DNA of 64,000 nucleotides from Basidiobolus meristosporus CBS 931.73. Taxonomy: Eukaryota > Basidiobolomycota > Basidiobolomycetes > Basidiobolales > Basidiobolaceae. Shown in pieces: positions 48,990-61,700 of this stretch (the first letter of the stretch is position 1; each line of letters begins with the position of its first letter). The translations under genes and the position numbers were made by a program. The stretch covers positions 124,001 through 188,000 of the forward strand of contig MCFE01000030.1 in the NCBI GenBank assembly GCA_002104905.1, given 5' to 3'. The notes beneath the pieces were generated by a model. It did not search any database. It was not told the DNA's origin and saw only the letters and a list, made by a program, of their open reading frames with translations.

Positions 48990-50170
48990 TAAGTTAATAA
49001 CATGTTTAAAGCTGCACTTTTGAACAGACAACTTGACAAGCACATGTACATTGATCAGCCTGATGGATTTGCTGACCAATATAGTCCCCATTTGGTCTGC
49101 AAGCTTGAAAAATCACTACGTGGTCTCAGCCAGTCACCAAGAGCCTGGAGTTGCAAGATAGATTTGTATTTGGAATATCTGTGTTTCCAAAGAAGTACTG
49201 CTGATTAAAGTATTTACTATAAGCCAGATAGAACAAATCCAGATCAATTAGCTCTATATGTGGATGATCTTATCACAGCCACCAATTTCCAAGAAACCTT
49301 GAAAGAGACCAAGTTCAGCCTGTCAAAGGGTCTCAAGATGTTCAATCTAGAAGAGCTCAGTTACTACTTGGGGATAAAGTTCTTGATTGACAGCAGTACC
49401 CTGACTATCACCCTAGGCCAGTCCAAGTATATTCAAGATATACTTGAGAAGTACTAAATGAAAGTTTGCATACTGGCTGCAACCCCAATGGAGACAAACC
49501 TTAACTTGGTCAAGACTTAATCAATCAAGCAGGCTTGGTGTCATCTGAAAGCCAAGAATTTTCTTATCAATAGACTTGTTTCATTGTGCCATTGATCATA
49601 GTGCCAGAAAGTGCTGTATATTTTGTTATCAATTTGATATTTTAGGGTCATATGCATGTCAATTTTGATCCCAAATTGGCACTGTATGGCACCATCTGGC
49701 ACTCTGTGGCATGATTGGGCTCCATCTGGCATACAATGGCACTATTGGGCACTATGATCAGCTGGAATGATGAAACAAGTCTAATTTATGATTAGCAGAC
49801 TGATATATATATATCATGCCTGGAATATGTCCAGATATCTCATTTTCAGTGGGAGTTGTCAGCCAGCCTAATCCAAATTATGTATCTGAGCATATTGCAG
49901 CAGTTAGGCAGATTATTAGACATCTAAAAGGAATGGCTAATATCTGCTTAAGGTACGCCTTTAAAGATCCAGTATGGGATCTTGTAGGATACTATGATGC
50001 TGATTGGAGACAAAATTCTGAAGACAGAAGATCCACAACAATATTCATCTCACTGTTCAGGAGCAATAGTGTGGATTTCAATGAGGAATAACTTAGTTAA
50101 CTTAGTTTCTTGTCCTACAGATGAAATGATTGCAGTCACATTTACCAAACCATTGGCTTGAGACAAGTTG
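48990..50170 (+). pseudogene. Copia reverse transcriptase and RNase H part
   Basis: Contains Tyr-Ile-Asp-Gln-Pro-Asp-Gly-Phe (49,050), an intact Tyr-Val-Asp-Asp-Leu box (49,256-49,270) and Tyr-Tyr-Leu-Gly-Ile-Lys-Phe. After the MITE come the RNase H regions Tyr-Asp-Ala-Asp-Trp (49,996) and the final Cys-Pro-Thr-Asp-Glu-Met-Ile. Stops are present throughout and part of the RNase H is deleted. Confidence 0.8.
49573..49781. mobile_element. 209-base MITE, copy 2
   Basis: The same length as copy 1, with about 16 differences counted by eye, flanked by TA at 49,571 and 49,782. Inserted in the copia RNase H region. Confidence 0.8.
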
Positions 50171-50217
50171 GAATATCTTAGGTCACAATTAGCACTAGTC
50201 AGTATATCCATTTAGCT

Positions 50218-50226
50218 GATTGGGAG
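50218..50226 (+). promoter_or_regulatory. Copia polypurine tract
   Basis: GATTGGGAG directly before the 3' LTR. The minus copia has GAGTGGGAG at the same place. Expected plus-strand primer site. Confidence 0.6.
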
Positions 50227-50574
50227 TGTTGTAAGAGTTTGTAATTCCACCTGAATATTCACCTAACTTAGTCACTTAGATCATCACCTACAGATTTTTG
50301 GGAATGCTGACCACATTCCTTGTCGGGGTTTACTTAGAATATTTTCACCAAATTAGAGGTACCCAGAACATGAAAATCCTTGAAGTTGTCCAACCAGCCA
50401 CAAGCTTTGCACACATACTCTTGGGCACTTTGTAAACATTTTCTATATGCCTATTATGCTAAGGCCATGTCAAAGTACAAATACTACTTTTGCATATGAT
50501 AAATCATTGGGTGAAAGGCATATAATCTACATGTTTTCCCAATCACTTTGAATATCTCCAAGACTCTTAAATCA
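50227..50574 (+). repeat. 3' LTR of plus copia
   Basis: 348 bases, TGTTGTAAGAGTTTGT to CTCTTAAATCA. The right tip is altered from TTACAACA. Confidence 0.85.
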
Positions 50575-52209
50575 TAAGCAACAGCAATTAACAATATCAT
50601 ATAGGTGTGCTGTTATTATCTCCCTGGCTCTCCCAATATGTTTTGAGCCCTTTGTTATCAATCTCTGATGTGCCTGATACTGCTATAGTTGGTAGTTGGA
50701 ATATCTAGCTCATATCAAAACATTGACTTATCTTGAGCTTTTATATAGCATAATGCTATGGCACTACCTGATGTGTTGGAGCACTCTGGATGTATTAGAG
50801 AATACACATCATGCACCGGAGGCTGCAAAGGAAAAAATACTTCATCAAGTAAACCTCTTGACAGCTTGGTCTATATGTGAATCCACCTACTACTCTATCT
50901 TGGTTTATAGCAACTGTGCAATATTATGCAAAAAAAATTCAGCTAAATCAGCAGACCAAGGAAAGAACATTTGGCAAGACTGCATTGGGCAAAATATAGG
51001 AGATGATCTTGCACCCCAAGCTCATTGTTGCACAGGATTCAAGGACTACAGATACATTAATTCAAACACTAGCTAAAGAAAAGCTCAGTAGAGCCCCCAG
51101 TTGAGCATTCAGGTTTCTAAAGACTAATGATACAATAAAAAATCTCTAATGATGGAGTAACTCAGGTGACTCTAAAGCACATGATTGTATAATAATTGGA
51201 AGGAATACTCATTATCCAGACATTGCAGAGGAACCCAAAGATATTGCAAAATATCAGAATGTATCAGACATGGATACCTGATATTTTGGTACACACTCAT
51301 GGTTAATTCCAACAATATAAGATATGTAAGATATGATCAAGGTGATCAAGACAATAGAATATTTAGTTGCAATTACAAGATTCACATCGGTACTAAGCTA
51401 GCATTTCTGCTGTTCCATAGCAGCCTTTGTATTATATTACATTCTTACAAAATTTAGAGTCTCCTAGATCACCTTTTGAGAATTTGTAAACTGGGTGGTA
51501 GAGACTTTGCTGGAAGTACGCAGAGTCAATTCTAGCCTAGGGATTGGTCTGGAAAGTGGGACACATCACAGGCTGCATACATGGTTGGATGCAATCAAAC
51601 CAGGGCTTAATAGCTCTGTCTATCCTGTTTTAAGTTAAGGTGCCAGATCTTACAGTGCTGGCTATAACCAGGACATAAGGGAGCCAGTAATCAACCAATG
51701 GCATAATGCCACAGGGTTCCTGTCAGAGTCTTAGGCAATGAGTAATTGAGTTAAGACACTTATTGCATGGTGGATTTACATGTTGTGTCTGAGTTTGGGC
51801 ATGAGGTTAGTGTTGAGTATAGTGAGATGTTTAGGTGAGTGCAATCCAAAATGAAGCTACTTCTGAGATTCATGAAAAATAGACCAAAATGTACACATGA
51901 AAAGTTAGAGCACCAGTTGGGTTAGGAAGTAAGGAATGTGAAAAAGAGGTAAAAGCTAATCAGTGTACACACACATAGGATTTGAGTGAGTGTACCAGAC
52001 TAGAAAGTGAGAGAAATTACAGAAAACCAATCAAAATCAACTTATGGATTGTAGTGATGAAAGATTTTGGCTAAGTTTTCTGTAAAATCTGATGTGTATT
52101 TTTCCAGTGGCTTTTATATAATAACCTATCAGCATCAATACCACTGAGGCATGGGATCTCAGCTTTGTGATAGCAATTTATGGGATCATCATATTTATTT
52201 TTTATAGGG
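50575..52209 (+). mobile_element. Tnp2-related relic with right end
   Basis: The right part (about 51,640-52,209) follows the tail of the accessory ORF and ends ...TTTTTTATAGGG, reversed CCCTATAAAAAATAAATATG. The left part (50,696-51,076) has a 126-codon open frame I do not recognise. All decayed. Confidence 0.5.
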
Positions 52210-52544
52210 AGAACAAATCTGTGGAATAGGCAATCTAGCAAGATCCTTATTAATGCTCAGCATATATATATAAGAGGACATCCATGATGAGGGATGTGCT
52301 TAGAGTACTACAAAAAGTGAACAAAGATGCTACAGCACCACAGTGAGTAATCTAAGCACCATTTAAAAAAATACCATTATTGTATCCTATTACTGGCATC
52401 AAGACAAAAATTGTTATGCTAGATTGCTCTGGCACCAAAAGCTGCTAGGAACTATGCAACACTCTCCAAAAGAGAAAGTTAGCTGTATAGAAGCCACTTT
52501 CACATTGTATAAAGCAATTCACTAAATCATATGATCTATATATT
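52210..52544. other. Repeat-block sequence, nothing recognised
   Basis: CpG-poor and AT-rich. No repeat or coding match noticed. Confidence 0.3.
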
Positions 52545-52893
52545 TGTTGTAAGAGTCTTGGAGATATTGGAAGTGATTTGGAGAACAAGTAGATTATGTG
52601 GTTTTCACTTAATGATTTATTGAATGTAAAAGTAGTATTGATACTTTAACCTGGTCTTGGCATTACAAACACGTAGAATAGGTTAAGGAAGGTCCCAAGA
52701 ACATGTGTGCAAAGTTTGGGGCTGTTTGGACAACTTTGAGAATTTTCATGTTCTGGGTACCTGGTATTTTGGTGAAAATATTCCAAGTAAATCCCAACAA
52801 GGAATTTGGTCAGTATTCTCTAGGATTTGAAGGTGATGATCTAAGTGACTAAGTTAGGTGAATATTTAGGTGGAAATACAAATTTTTACAACA
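52545..52893 (-). repeat. Solo copia LTR with ATATT duplication
   Basis: 349 bases, TGTTGTAAGAGTCTTGG to TTTTTACAACA. ATATT occurs at 52,540-52,544 and 52,894-52,898. It is the best preserved LTR of the family in the window. Confidence 0.95.
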
Positions 52894-54080
52894 ATATTCT
52901 CTTGTAACTTCAAGTTCCTCCTTTGCCCTTATGTCAATAAGTATGCAGCTTTCTGATTAAGAGACAACCTTCAGTAATAGCAACAGTAGCCATTACAGAG
53001 AGTGACAGCTTAGGCTTTTCACTAGTTACCAAAGTTTTGGAAATATTGCAAGGAACCAGGATAACAGGCAGATATTGTGACTTTCACTCAGTGATATATT
53101 GAGTATAAAGTGGTATATGTATTTTTACAGTGCCCTGGTAGAGCTGGCATATAGCTCATGCTTATTAAAGTCCAAAGAGCTTTTGTGTCTGGGGCTGTTT
53201 GGACAACTCTGAGACTTTCATGTTGTTGGAACCAGAGATTGTGATGAAATACTCTAGGCAAGTCCCAGTATGGAATTTCAGCAGAGTTCTCCAGGATTCT
53301 CAGACTTCTGCATATTTAATGCCAATAAGCCAATACTTGGCTGCAGCCATAAGAGTTACTACAGTTCTCACCTGCTGATATATTCATTGTTAAAGCAAAA
53401 CTGTTATTGTAAAGTCTGAGTAAAATCAATATAATCAATTGGGGTATAAGATCAAAGTGCATACAGGCAAGGTTTAGTGACTTATAGGCAGCTGATTAAG
53501 TTATTATATCCTGGCCACATAGCATGCTTGTGTAATATCACCCAGGAGAAATTTGACTCAAGGCCAGCAGAAGACCACTATAGAATCAGCTAAATTCCAG
53601 GTTTCTCTGCACTAGCAACTCTCAGCATTGCAGATACTAACTATTTAGCTGACAAGTAAACATATTCTTCCAGAGGAGACTAGGCTACATGGCATTTATA
53701 CCTAATTTTTTGGCATGCTAATCAATAGTTCCACCAGGAACTGCAACTAAAGATTTAAAGGAAAACACCAGCAGAATGCTAGCAAAATATCATTGGAATA
53801 TTAGAGGACTACTGGCAGTTTTCAAGTGAACATCAAGTATGAGATTACTTATAGGGATCATTAGTGAGTCCCATCAATGAACTTGGGCATAGTATTCAGA
53901 GGTTTACAGACAATAATCCAAGTTACTAAATTAATAGAGTATTGAGGTGTAATAGCAAAATTTACAACAGTGTATACCTGATGAAACATACTTGTTATTG
54001 GGAAGTGCACTTTTGGGACCTAGTTAGAAGAGCAATTGAGTTGTTTCCAAGTTTTCCTAAGCACCAAGAGCTTCATTTAG
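52894..54080 (-). mobile_element. Divergent copia relic: gag start and old LTR
   Basis: On the minus strand a gag-like ATG-GCT-ACT start lies near 53,000. It is preceded by a degenerate LTR (from about 53,025), recognised by the shared GGGGCTGTTTGGACAACT. The tip TTTACAACA lies near 53,970. About 500 unexplained bases (about 53,340-53,840) interrupt the LTR. Older than the other copies. Confidence 0.45.
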
Positions 54081-57013
54081 TTAAGTCCCCAAGTTGCCAG
54101 TAAGCTTAAGTCCTTTACCCGCAAAAAAAGACCAAAGGCCAGAAGAGTACCAGCAGAAAACCAAATTTCCTTAAAGCTGTAGCTCCCAATATCAGAAGTT
54201 CCAGCCGATTTTAGGACGAGTAGATCTATGACGTAGAAGGTGCTATACCTGAGGAATCCACATACCAATATGGTGACAATCAGCCCACTGACTCCAGAGA
54301 TATTCACATTGGAAAAATTGACTGAGAAATACCAGTGGATAAAAATAGGAAACCCATGATTGATGTTTTTCATACAGTCGATTGTGAGGTTTGACGGTCC
54401 TCAATGATGCATTCAGCCGGGAAAGAAAAATAGGTAGTGATGTGGAGAGCAAACAGAACATTGGTAAGTTTCCGACATTTTCTCTCACACCCGGATCTCT
54501 GGAATCTGTATGAAAACAACCCTGACGTGAACCTACTCCGCAAATGGTAAAATGCCTTATTTTATCCCGGCACAGTGCTCAAAGACCACGCTTTCTTGCT
54601 TGACTACCCACGGGCTAACCAGGGTCTACTTGCAACCGGGGGCCCTAGATTTGATTCTCACTCGGGCCAGAACATGCTCCTCAAAACGATTGCAACGACG
54701 GGCAATATAACAGTCAGGCTTGGGATCAAAGACCGTGGTTCCCGTCGCAATATTCTGCATCAAGAACGCAGAAGTGCACATGCTATCAACATATGGGGAT
54801 TTCACAATCACCTTACAGATTACTTGAAAATGGACTCCAAGTCTGAATAGCCTCATTGGTGCATCAAAGTGGTGTAGACATTGAAATGTCCGAAATTTCT
54901 CACGGCGGTCCGAAGACTCCCCTCCCCCCCCCAAAAAAAAAAGGCTTCGGACTTCTCTCGATGACCTTTGGCAGCAGATTTCAATGGTTAGTCTGACAAC
55001 GCTTTACCCAGTACACGAATCAATCATATTTGCTCAGCAAACCGGCCATTGAGAAATCCACTCCCAGCAATCTCCATCCAATCACCTTCAAGCCTCAGCT
55101 CTTACGTGCCGAGCAATCCTGATCAACATGGCAACAAACTAGGTGTAGGTTGCATGGTGGTAATTGACGTAGGGTCAAACATCGTCATGTACCTCCCGCT
55201 TAGTTTTCAGTACCCAGCAACCGGTATAGCGTTGGGTCTGTCTGGATAGTGAAGGCTGCGAAAAGCAGTTTGGAGGCATGAGAAATCGAGTGGTTTGCGA
55301 ATCCGTCCCGCCTGAGGAAACGTACTTTCAGGCCAGTCGACGGGGCGGAATAGACAACTTAAGCACACCCTCGATATTACCCCGCTAGTCAACCGTAACC
55401 CCTCATTCCCCGATGATTGTCGATCGAATGCCCGAATCACCAAACGATATCACCGTACAAAGAAACCTTGATTTGGGCAAATATTGGTGGACGGGCGTAT
55501 CGACATCATCCGTCACTTCAAGTACAGACAGGGATCCAGGCAGCACATTCCCAGAATCCCGTGGGCTGATACTGCAGCGAAGACGGGTTCCAAGTCGATA
55601 TTGGCGGGGAATTCGCCAGTAATTACACCATATCCGGGAAGAGCCACTTGCCACTCGCTGCCTTGGTATCGCCGGAAAATCCAGTTGGGTACCAGGTCTT
55701 CCCCTACCTCAAACCTACCCCTCCCCCGTGGCACAGCCTCGCCATAGATAGGTAAATTTCCATCTGGTGGGAACCGCTCCGGACCGGAAATCGTGCGTCC
55801 ATTCGACCTACCATCACCGTATTGGTGTATCGTGGAAGGAGGTGACTTGAGCGATTTCCCAAAGAACACTCGGTTCCACATGCATGGCTCGGTGCTCACG
55901 AAGTTGAGTGACTCCAAATCGGCTCAAACAGTCATGGATTCATTCTACAGATCCTTGGATGTGTCCCACCGAGGTAACACACCCGTAACCGGCATCACCA
56001 TTCCTACCGTGCTACCTAGACCACTCCCCTCTCAGAAACCGAATTCCACAGCAAACCAGGGAATTCTTCGACTGGACTGAGACTAGCACAGGGCTTCCGA
56101 AGCTTGTCGGTTGCATGACTCGCCTCGGTCATCTCCAGGGTCAAGCCGGTCTTAGACCATGAGGTTATTGGCCTGGCCTCCCGCATAGGCAAGCTCAAGG
56201 CACCGTATGCGCACCCGCAGAAATACAGTGGCAGCATCACTTTGATATCATACAAGCTCGGTTGTCAAACCTTGACTACGTATGGGCACACGACAGCCAT
56301 CGGCCTTGACCGGAGATTGATCTGGGTGGATCTCCATTCCGAAAACCGGCCAAGGGCGATTTGCGAGCGCAAGAGAGCAGTGCAGTGGTCCATCAGGTGA
56401 GGGGATCCGGCATCCCCACACCATCCATGATGAACCCACTCACACTGATCCTGAGGTTCATTAAACGTCATGTTCTACAACGGATGCCGTGGAACATCTC
56501 AATCTACCGGGCCCCTGGGTGCTAGCACATATCCGGAGGTCAAATGGGACCTCAGCATCCGACCAAACAGCCAGCGGTTTTCGGGGTCCGTATCAATCAG
56601 GACCGAACCCGAAAAGGGGAAGATTTCCAAATCGGAGCATCCCATGCTGGCCAAAGCAGCCATGCCCTGGCCACGGCAGCGCCACGAAACATACAAGCTG
56701 GTGATGGTGGACAAACTCAGGTTTAATATTTAGCAAAGAGTGGGAGATTGGGTGCACAATGAGTAACACGTTGGTAAATACGATGGATGTGTTCGGTCAA
56801 AGAGCGAACCATCTGGCATGGAGTCAAGAGTAAAGGTGCGTGGGAGAAGAGAATATTCACATTCTAAGTCGAGAATGACTGCGCGGAGAGAGGAACCAAA
56901 GGGAAGGCCCATAGGGGTGGTTGTGCAGGGTGTAAGGTCGCCCCCTTTGGGTACAGATGGGGGTTAGAGGTGGAGAAATGAGGGAGACAACTTCGATGAC
57001 TATTCAAAATATC
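54081..57013. other. CpG-rich region, no gene confirmed
   Basis: Open frames of 60-134 codons lie on both strands (longest minus 55,917-55,513 and plus 55,793-56,080), none with a domain I can defend. At 54,077-54,373 a minus-strand frame has a hydrophobic stretch. A run of nine or more C followed by ten A lies near 54,925. It may contain a decayed gene. Confidence 0.35.
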
Positions 57014-58733
57014 CTAACGAAGATTCCTTCCCCGGGGATTTGTGGGGACTCTTTCCATCTCGGCGTGTGGGATTAGGTGGGACATTCGTTGAGAATTAGG
57101 TATACGAGTTAAGGAGGGTGAGAGAGGTGGGATTTCGTGTGCACCTCTGATGCTGTTCCGATGAGAGATTGGACTTGGCTCTTGAGTGTTGCCATATGCT
57201 GCAAATGAATACATAGTAGAAGGGAGCGACATGGTCGAAGATGCCGACCTTACGCTGGAGTTTCTGGATAATGATGAGAATGCTGGTGTGCCTGGGCCTG
57301 GGCCACGGTGGATTATATGACTGTTGCTGAAATGGTTTTCTGAGGGTTGCTGGTACATCCCGGAGTAGCGGTCGGTTTTCTGATGCACGTAGTTGATCAA
57401 CGGAGCGCTCGCCCGACTCTGATAGGCCATATCCGATTGAAATCGATGTGGTGGCTGAGGAGCCATCTCCACGAGCCGTTCCGGTGACAATGTGGTGAAC
57501 TGAGCAGACATAGACCGGCCTTGTTCGGAATACATGGATGGATCGATTTCCGAATATTTCGAGTTCCTATACCTGGACTTCGCCTTTTTCTCCCGGAGTG
57601 CTTGCTCGGGTATCATCATCACGTTGTTCGGGTAGGAAGGGATCTCGCTCCGATTCTCCCGTGGTGTGAATTGGTATGGGTGTGGGCCAGGATAATGCAG
57701 ATTGAATGGCACCTCGCTGGACATCTCACTGATGTTGTCCAGAGAGCTCGTTCGTCTACGACTGTGCATCGAGCTGGCATCATCATCGGAGTAGAATTCA
57801 CTCTCATTGGGAATGAACTCTGCGTGTGCGGAAAAAGAGACGGATCGAACTCGCTCGGAGGGCTGCTTCGTGCTGGGTCTGGGCAGCGTAGGATTTCCCA
57901 CTTTCGAATTGACTAATGGATTGGTTGAACACCAGGTCAGTCTAGAAATCGCTGGCGAGCTGCTTGAAAAGGCTTACATTTTTCCGTGGAATGTCCCGCA
58001 TATCCTTTCTTTGTTAGCGCCGCTAGAGGAACGTTATCCTCTTCATCAGAATCTAGGTCTTCGCCTTGCATGAAGAGAGGTGTCCTTGGGGCCTTCATCT
58101 CAGTGTCCACTGGTGAAAATGCTACAGAGAGGATTAGTATTGGGTTGTCAGTAGACAGGGCGCGGGGAATACCTGGCAGAGCAGATCCTGCATGATGGTT
58201 TACTAGGACGATGCGAGGATGCTGCATATGTTGTGCTATATCAGACGGCTCCTCGGGCTCGCTTTTCTCGGATATACTCTCCAGAGAGCTATTAGGACTT
58301 CCAAAGGCTTTGGTAGGGATCTCCTTGTCTAACAGGCAAAGTCAGCTTCACGACGGGACGAACAAGGAACTTCAGAAATCGCCTCACCTACACCCGCCTG
58401 CTTATCCTTATCATTGATCGCTTTGCTACGGGAGGTCTTCAAGCTGCTTTTCAACGGCTTGGGTGGTAAAGAGGCTTTCTTGGTGGGGCCATTCACACTT
58501 CTTGGACGAGAACCAGGCTCGTTGACGACGGGAGATGCTAACGTAGACGTAGCCCTCGGGAGTCGATGGTTATTTGGGGGAAGATAGGAGTTTCGCATGT
58601 GACCAGCGGAACCAAGTCTTTGGTCCATGACTTCAGGCCTTCCACCCATGGTCAACTGAAGTCGCGACATATATACAGGGATTCTTTCCATATTCTGTGC
58701 TAAAGTGAAGTCAGGCACACCGCGACCAGACAT
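57014..58733 (-). CDS. Unrecognised serine-rich protein (514 residues)
   Basis: Predicted exons on the minus strand are 58,733-58,388, 58,328-58,173, 58,121-57,978 and 57,912-57,014. Introns are 59, 51 and 65 bases with GTGAGG, GTATTC and GTAAGC donors; the frame is kept through all of them. The protein is rich in Ser, Pro and Arg and looks mostly disordered. It has a basic Lys/Pro region at about 90-115, an acidic stretch with Asp-Ser-Asp-Glu-Glu-Asp near 190, and Arg-Arg-Arg-Thr-Ser-Ser-Leu in the last exon, a possible kinase target. No membrane segment or catalytic motif is seen. The consistent splicing and CpG-normal sequence support a real gene. Function unknown. Confidence 0.75.
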
Positions 58734-61700
58734 GACGGGAAGAGGGGAGGTCGAGGGACAAATACCTCAGCAAGACGGGGGAATATTTGGGATTAAAGAA
58801 ATTAACGGCCGCAACGGTTAAAGTTGTGCGGTAAAGGAAATCACTCGTATGGGAAGTGGGAGAATTGTATAGCGAAAGCGGAGGTGTGGGCAGCGGTTTT
58901 ATTTTTAAATGAATGATCATGTAACCTGATCCATGACCCTTTCAGCTGCTCACCCGTGTGCAGCACTCTAGCGCCGATCCGAGTGAGGAACCTCTCACTA
59001 TACTTGGTGTTCCAAACGCTAAACATGGGATATCTATTACAAATAGTATATACCATCGATATGCCTACGTCGTCCCATCAAGCCATTCAAACTATTTGTT
59101 AACAGCACCTGTTGGTTCCAATGGATCATGTGATTGGGGCTGGCCAAGTGCAACATACACTTCAACAGATATGGATCAGGATTATCGCACCATTTTGAAT
59201 CCCCTCTCCCTTATCCTTACAATCAGTCTCAAAATAACGGAACCTACAGAACCCTATTCCAAATGGAAACTAATAACAAATTGGCAGGTTACAGGTGCGC
59301 AAGATTAATTGGGGGTATGGAAGACAATGTCTATAGAGTAGAATATATTGATGCGACATCAAGTGTAACCAACGTTAAATTGAGGGAACACCATGTCATT
59401 TGCTAGTTCGCTGGATTAAGCATATGGACTGGAAACCACTAGATCGCATAGGTCTTCTCCGAATAAACTAGTCACTTGCATATGATGAGGTCCAGCACAT
59501 GAACCAGCAATCGCTGCATATTGAATTATGACTTTTACGTCCACTTGCAATGTGTTGAATCCAATCATAGCCTTACTGGATAAATGCCTGAAAAAGGCTG
59601 AATCCAAAATCCGCATCTAGTTGGGCCAATGGTTTGCCCAGACTAGAGTCTTTATCATATAAGGCTTCCCAGCTGCCGAATTTATGTGGTCTCAATGGAG
59701 GGGCTATTTCAACCGGCATGCTTGGCCACCGCCTTGGATTGGATCAGAGCGAGGCCAGCATCGTTGTGCTCCAAAACATGTGGTGGTTGCTTATGAGAGC
59801 CTCTTGTCGAGGAAACCACCCGGGATGTTGTCAAGAGTGGAACGGGTATCAACCCAAAGCCCGCCATCGATGGCCAAGGTGAGGCGCCCACCTCATGTAC
59901 GACGCTATTGTTTCGTGTTACACGCGCCCAGCTCTGCCAGGGTGGTCTCCGTCGAAACGCCTGACAGCGTGCATAGCATACAAAATCCAGTTGAAACGAT
60001 TTAATATACATCCCCCGTGCTATCCAAAGGCCTCTGAGGGTCTAAGCATTGGGATGCCCTGGGAACCGGGTCTCAAGGGAACTCGCCGACATCCTCCAAT
60101 GCCCTCGACCAGTGCTGGCTCGGCAACTGTTTGTGTACAGCAGCGTTGTGGGTACCAAACAAACCATGGGCATTGATTTTCCTAGGTCTCAGATCAGATG
60201 AGGCGCCATTATTCATTCCCATAGAATGATGTCGCTCGAAGTCATTTTCTGATTTTCTCCGAATCAGGGGTGTCTGAGAGCCGAATGGAATACGATCTAA
60301 TACGAAGCATCTATTATGGCTGCGCTGATGTTTACGATCACTGGAACCTGACAATTGCTGTTATATGGACGTCCTGCGGAGATGATTGCCATTATTCCAA
60401 TGGAATCCGCCCTGGTTGGAAGCGGCTATTAGAATGATCTCATATAGTAGTCGAATTGCACCAATGACCGCCCTCGCCCGCATTGCCGCTCTTCCATCGA
60501 ATTGGTCAGAGATCAAACTCCTGTCTCTATTTGCACACACATATATTGGATGTTTGCCACAATGAAGATGTGTTTGCTCCTTAATACTGAAATAGGACAA
60601 TGATGGGCACTGTTGAATCTCGCTATTATTACTGGGCCAATGGAATCTCAAGGCCCAACTTTGTTTTAAAGCTATCACCCGTCGGCGCTGTATGAGTGCT
60701 CATTGCCGATGCAACAGAAAGGGGCACGCCCCAAAAGAACGATACGTGACATGAAGTTGGCGCATAGGCTATCGGGGTAGCCCTCGTCTGATCTCTGGCT
60801 TGCCAATTCCACTGAGAGTGGTTGTCTGGTGCATGGACATCCTTTGCCTCCTGAGTCGTAGCAGCCAGGCGTCCGCATCGAAAGAGAATACTTCCTCGTG
60901 GGCACTTCTCAAAACACACATCCAAGTACCTGAGAAGCTGCTTGTAGGCAGTGGCTGAGTTTGGCCCGTGGGATATCCGTCATAAATGAGCTGGAAACTA
61001 TTAGATCGCTTGATATCGTTTCGCACAAGCCAATCAGCAAACGCCTCGACAGGCTAACAATAGCCAGAGTGTCAGAGACTGGCTCCTAGCAAGTCTAGAG
61101 CTGAGCTTGTCAGCTAGTACGATGCCAAACTAAAATCAATATGGAATCCCTGTCATATCTCTTGGCTATTAACCACATTTGAGGTTGGCCAGAAACACGG
61201 TTTATGAATTTGAAATTCCCGACTCCATAACCCACAGATCTTCCAAGTGTGGAATATTAATCTATGTAACAGATCCAACTATAGCCACGCCAAGGCTAGG
61301 ATAGATATTTCATATGCACAAATCAGGACACGCTAGTTGGGACGCCCCGAATAGTCAACACTCCATAACACAGGTGCCAACTTGGATGACCTCGCCATCC
61401 CACCACCCCATTGGTCATCGACCTGTTACAAGCTTCTCTTACTAATCATATCTCTAGGTTGGAGTTTTTCCGGATTAATCAACCCAAATCAGGCTAGAAT
61501 GCCTAGTGCATCGCTGGAAAGCAATCGCCCATGCACCACTACAGCGCTACGCCAAGTGTGCACGCAGGTGTGTCCAAGTGTCGCCAGACTGAAGTCAGAG
61601 CGCATATATCTCACCTTCCCTCTTGGAAAAGTTTTTCGATGCACCCAATCCACCTGCCGCGGCGTATGTCCCCACCGTGTGGAGAAGTGAAGGTATAGAA

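Larger units (their letters stand above)
40366..50574 (+). mobile_element. Ty1/copia retrotransposon carrying nested insertions
   Basis: The 5' LTR is 40,366-41,068, interrupted by a solo LTR. The internal region is 41,069-50,226 and the 3' LTR is 50,227-50,574. The internal region matches the minus-strand copia at 15,965-20,434 in order, but holds a Tnp2 element (42,340-47,931), a piece of the long LTR (48,608-48,945) and a MITE (49,573-49,781). The element's own sequence is about 4.5 kb. No 5-base target duplication is visible; instead about 40 bases on either side look alike. Confidence 0.85.

Noticed and set aside
54600-54680. tRNA-like T-arm (GATTTGATTCTCACTC)
   Set aside because: No matching acceptor stem, A box or anticodon arm could be folded around it.
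54905-54945. C-run followed by A-run as a retroposon tail
   Set aside because: No coding or SINE-like body is attached; treated as a simple repeat.
55513-56714. Possible pepsin-like aspartic protease on the minus strand (Tyr-Gly-Asp-Gly and Ile-Asp stretches)
   Set aside because: The flap-like and Asp motifs are at the wrong distances and in different frames, with stops between; no Asp-Thr-Gly is present.
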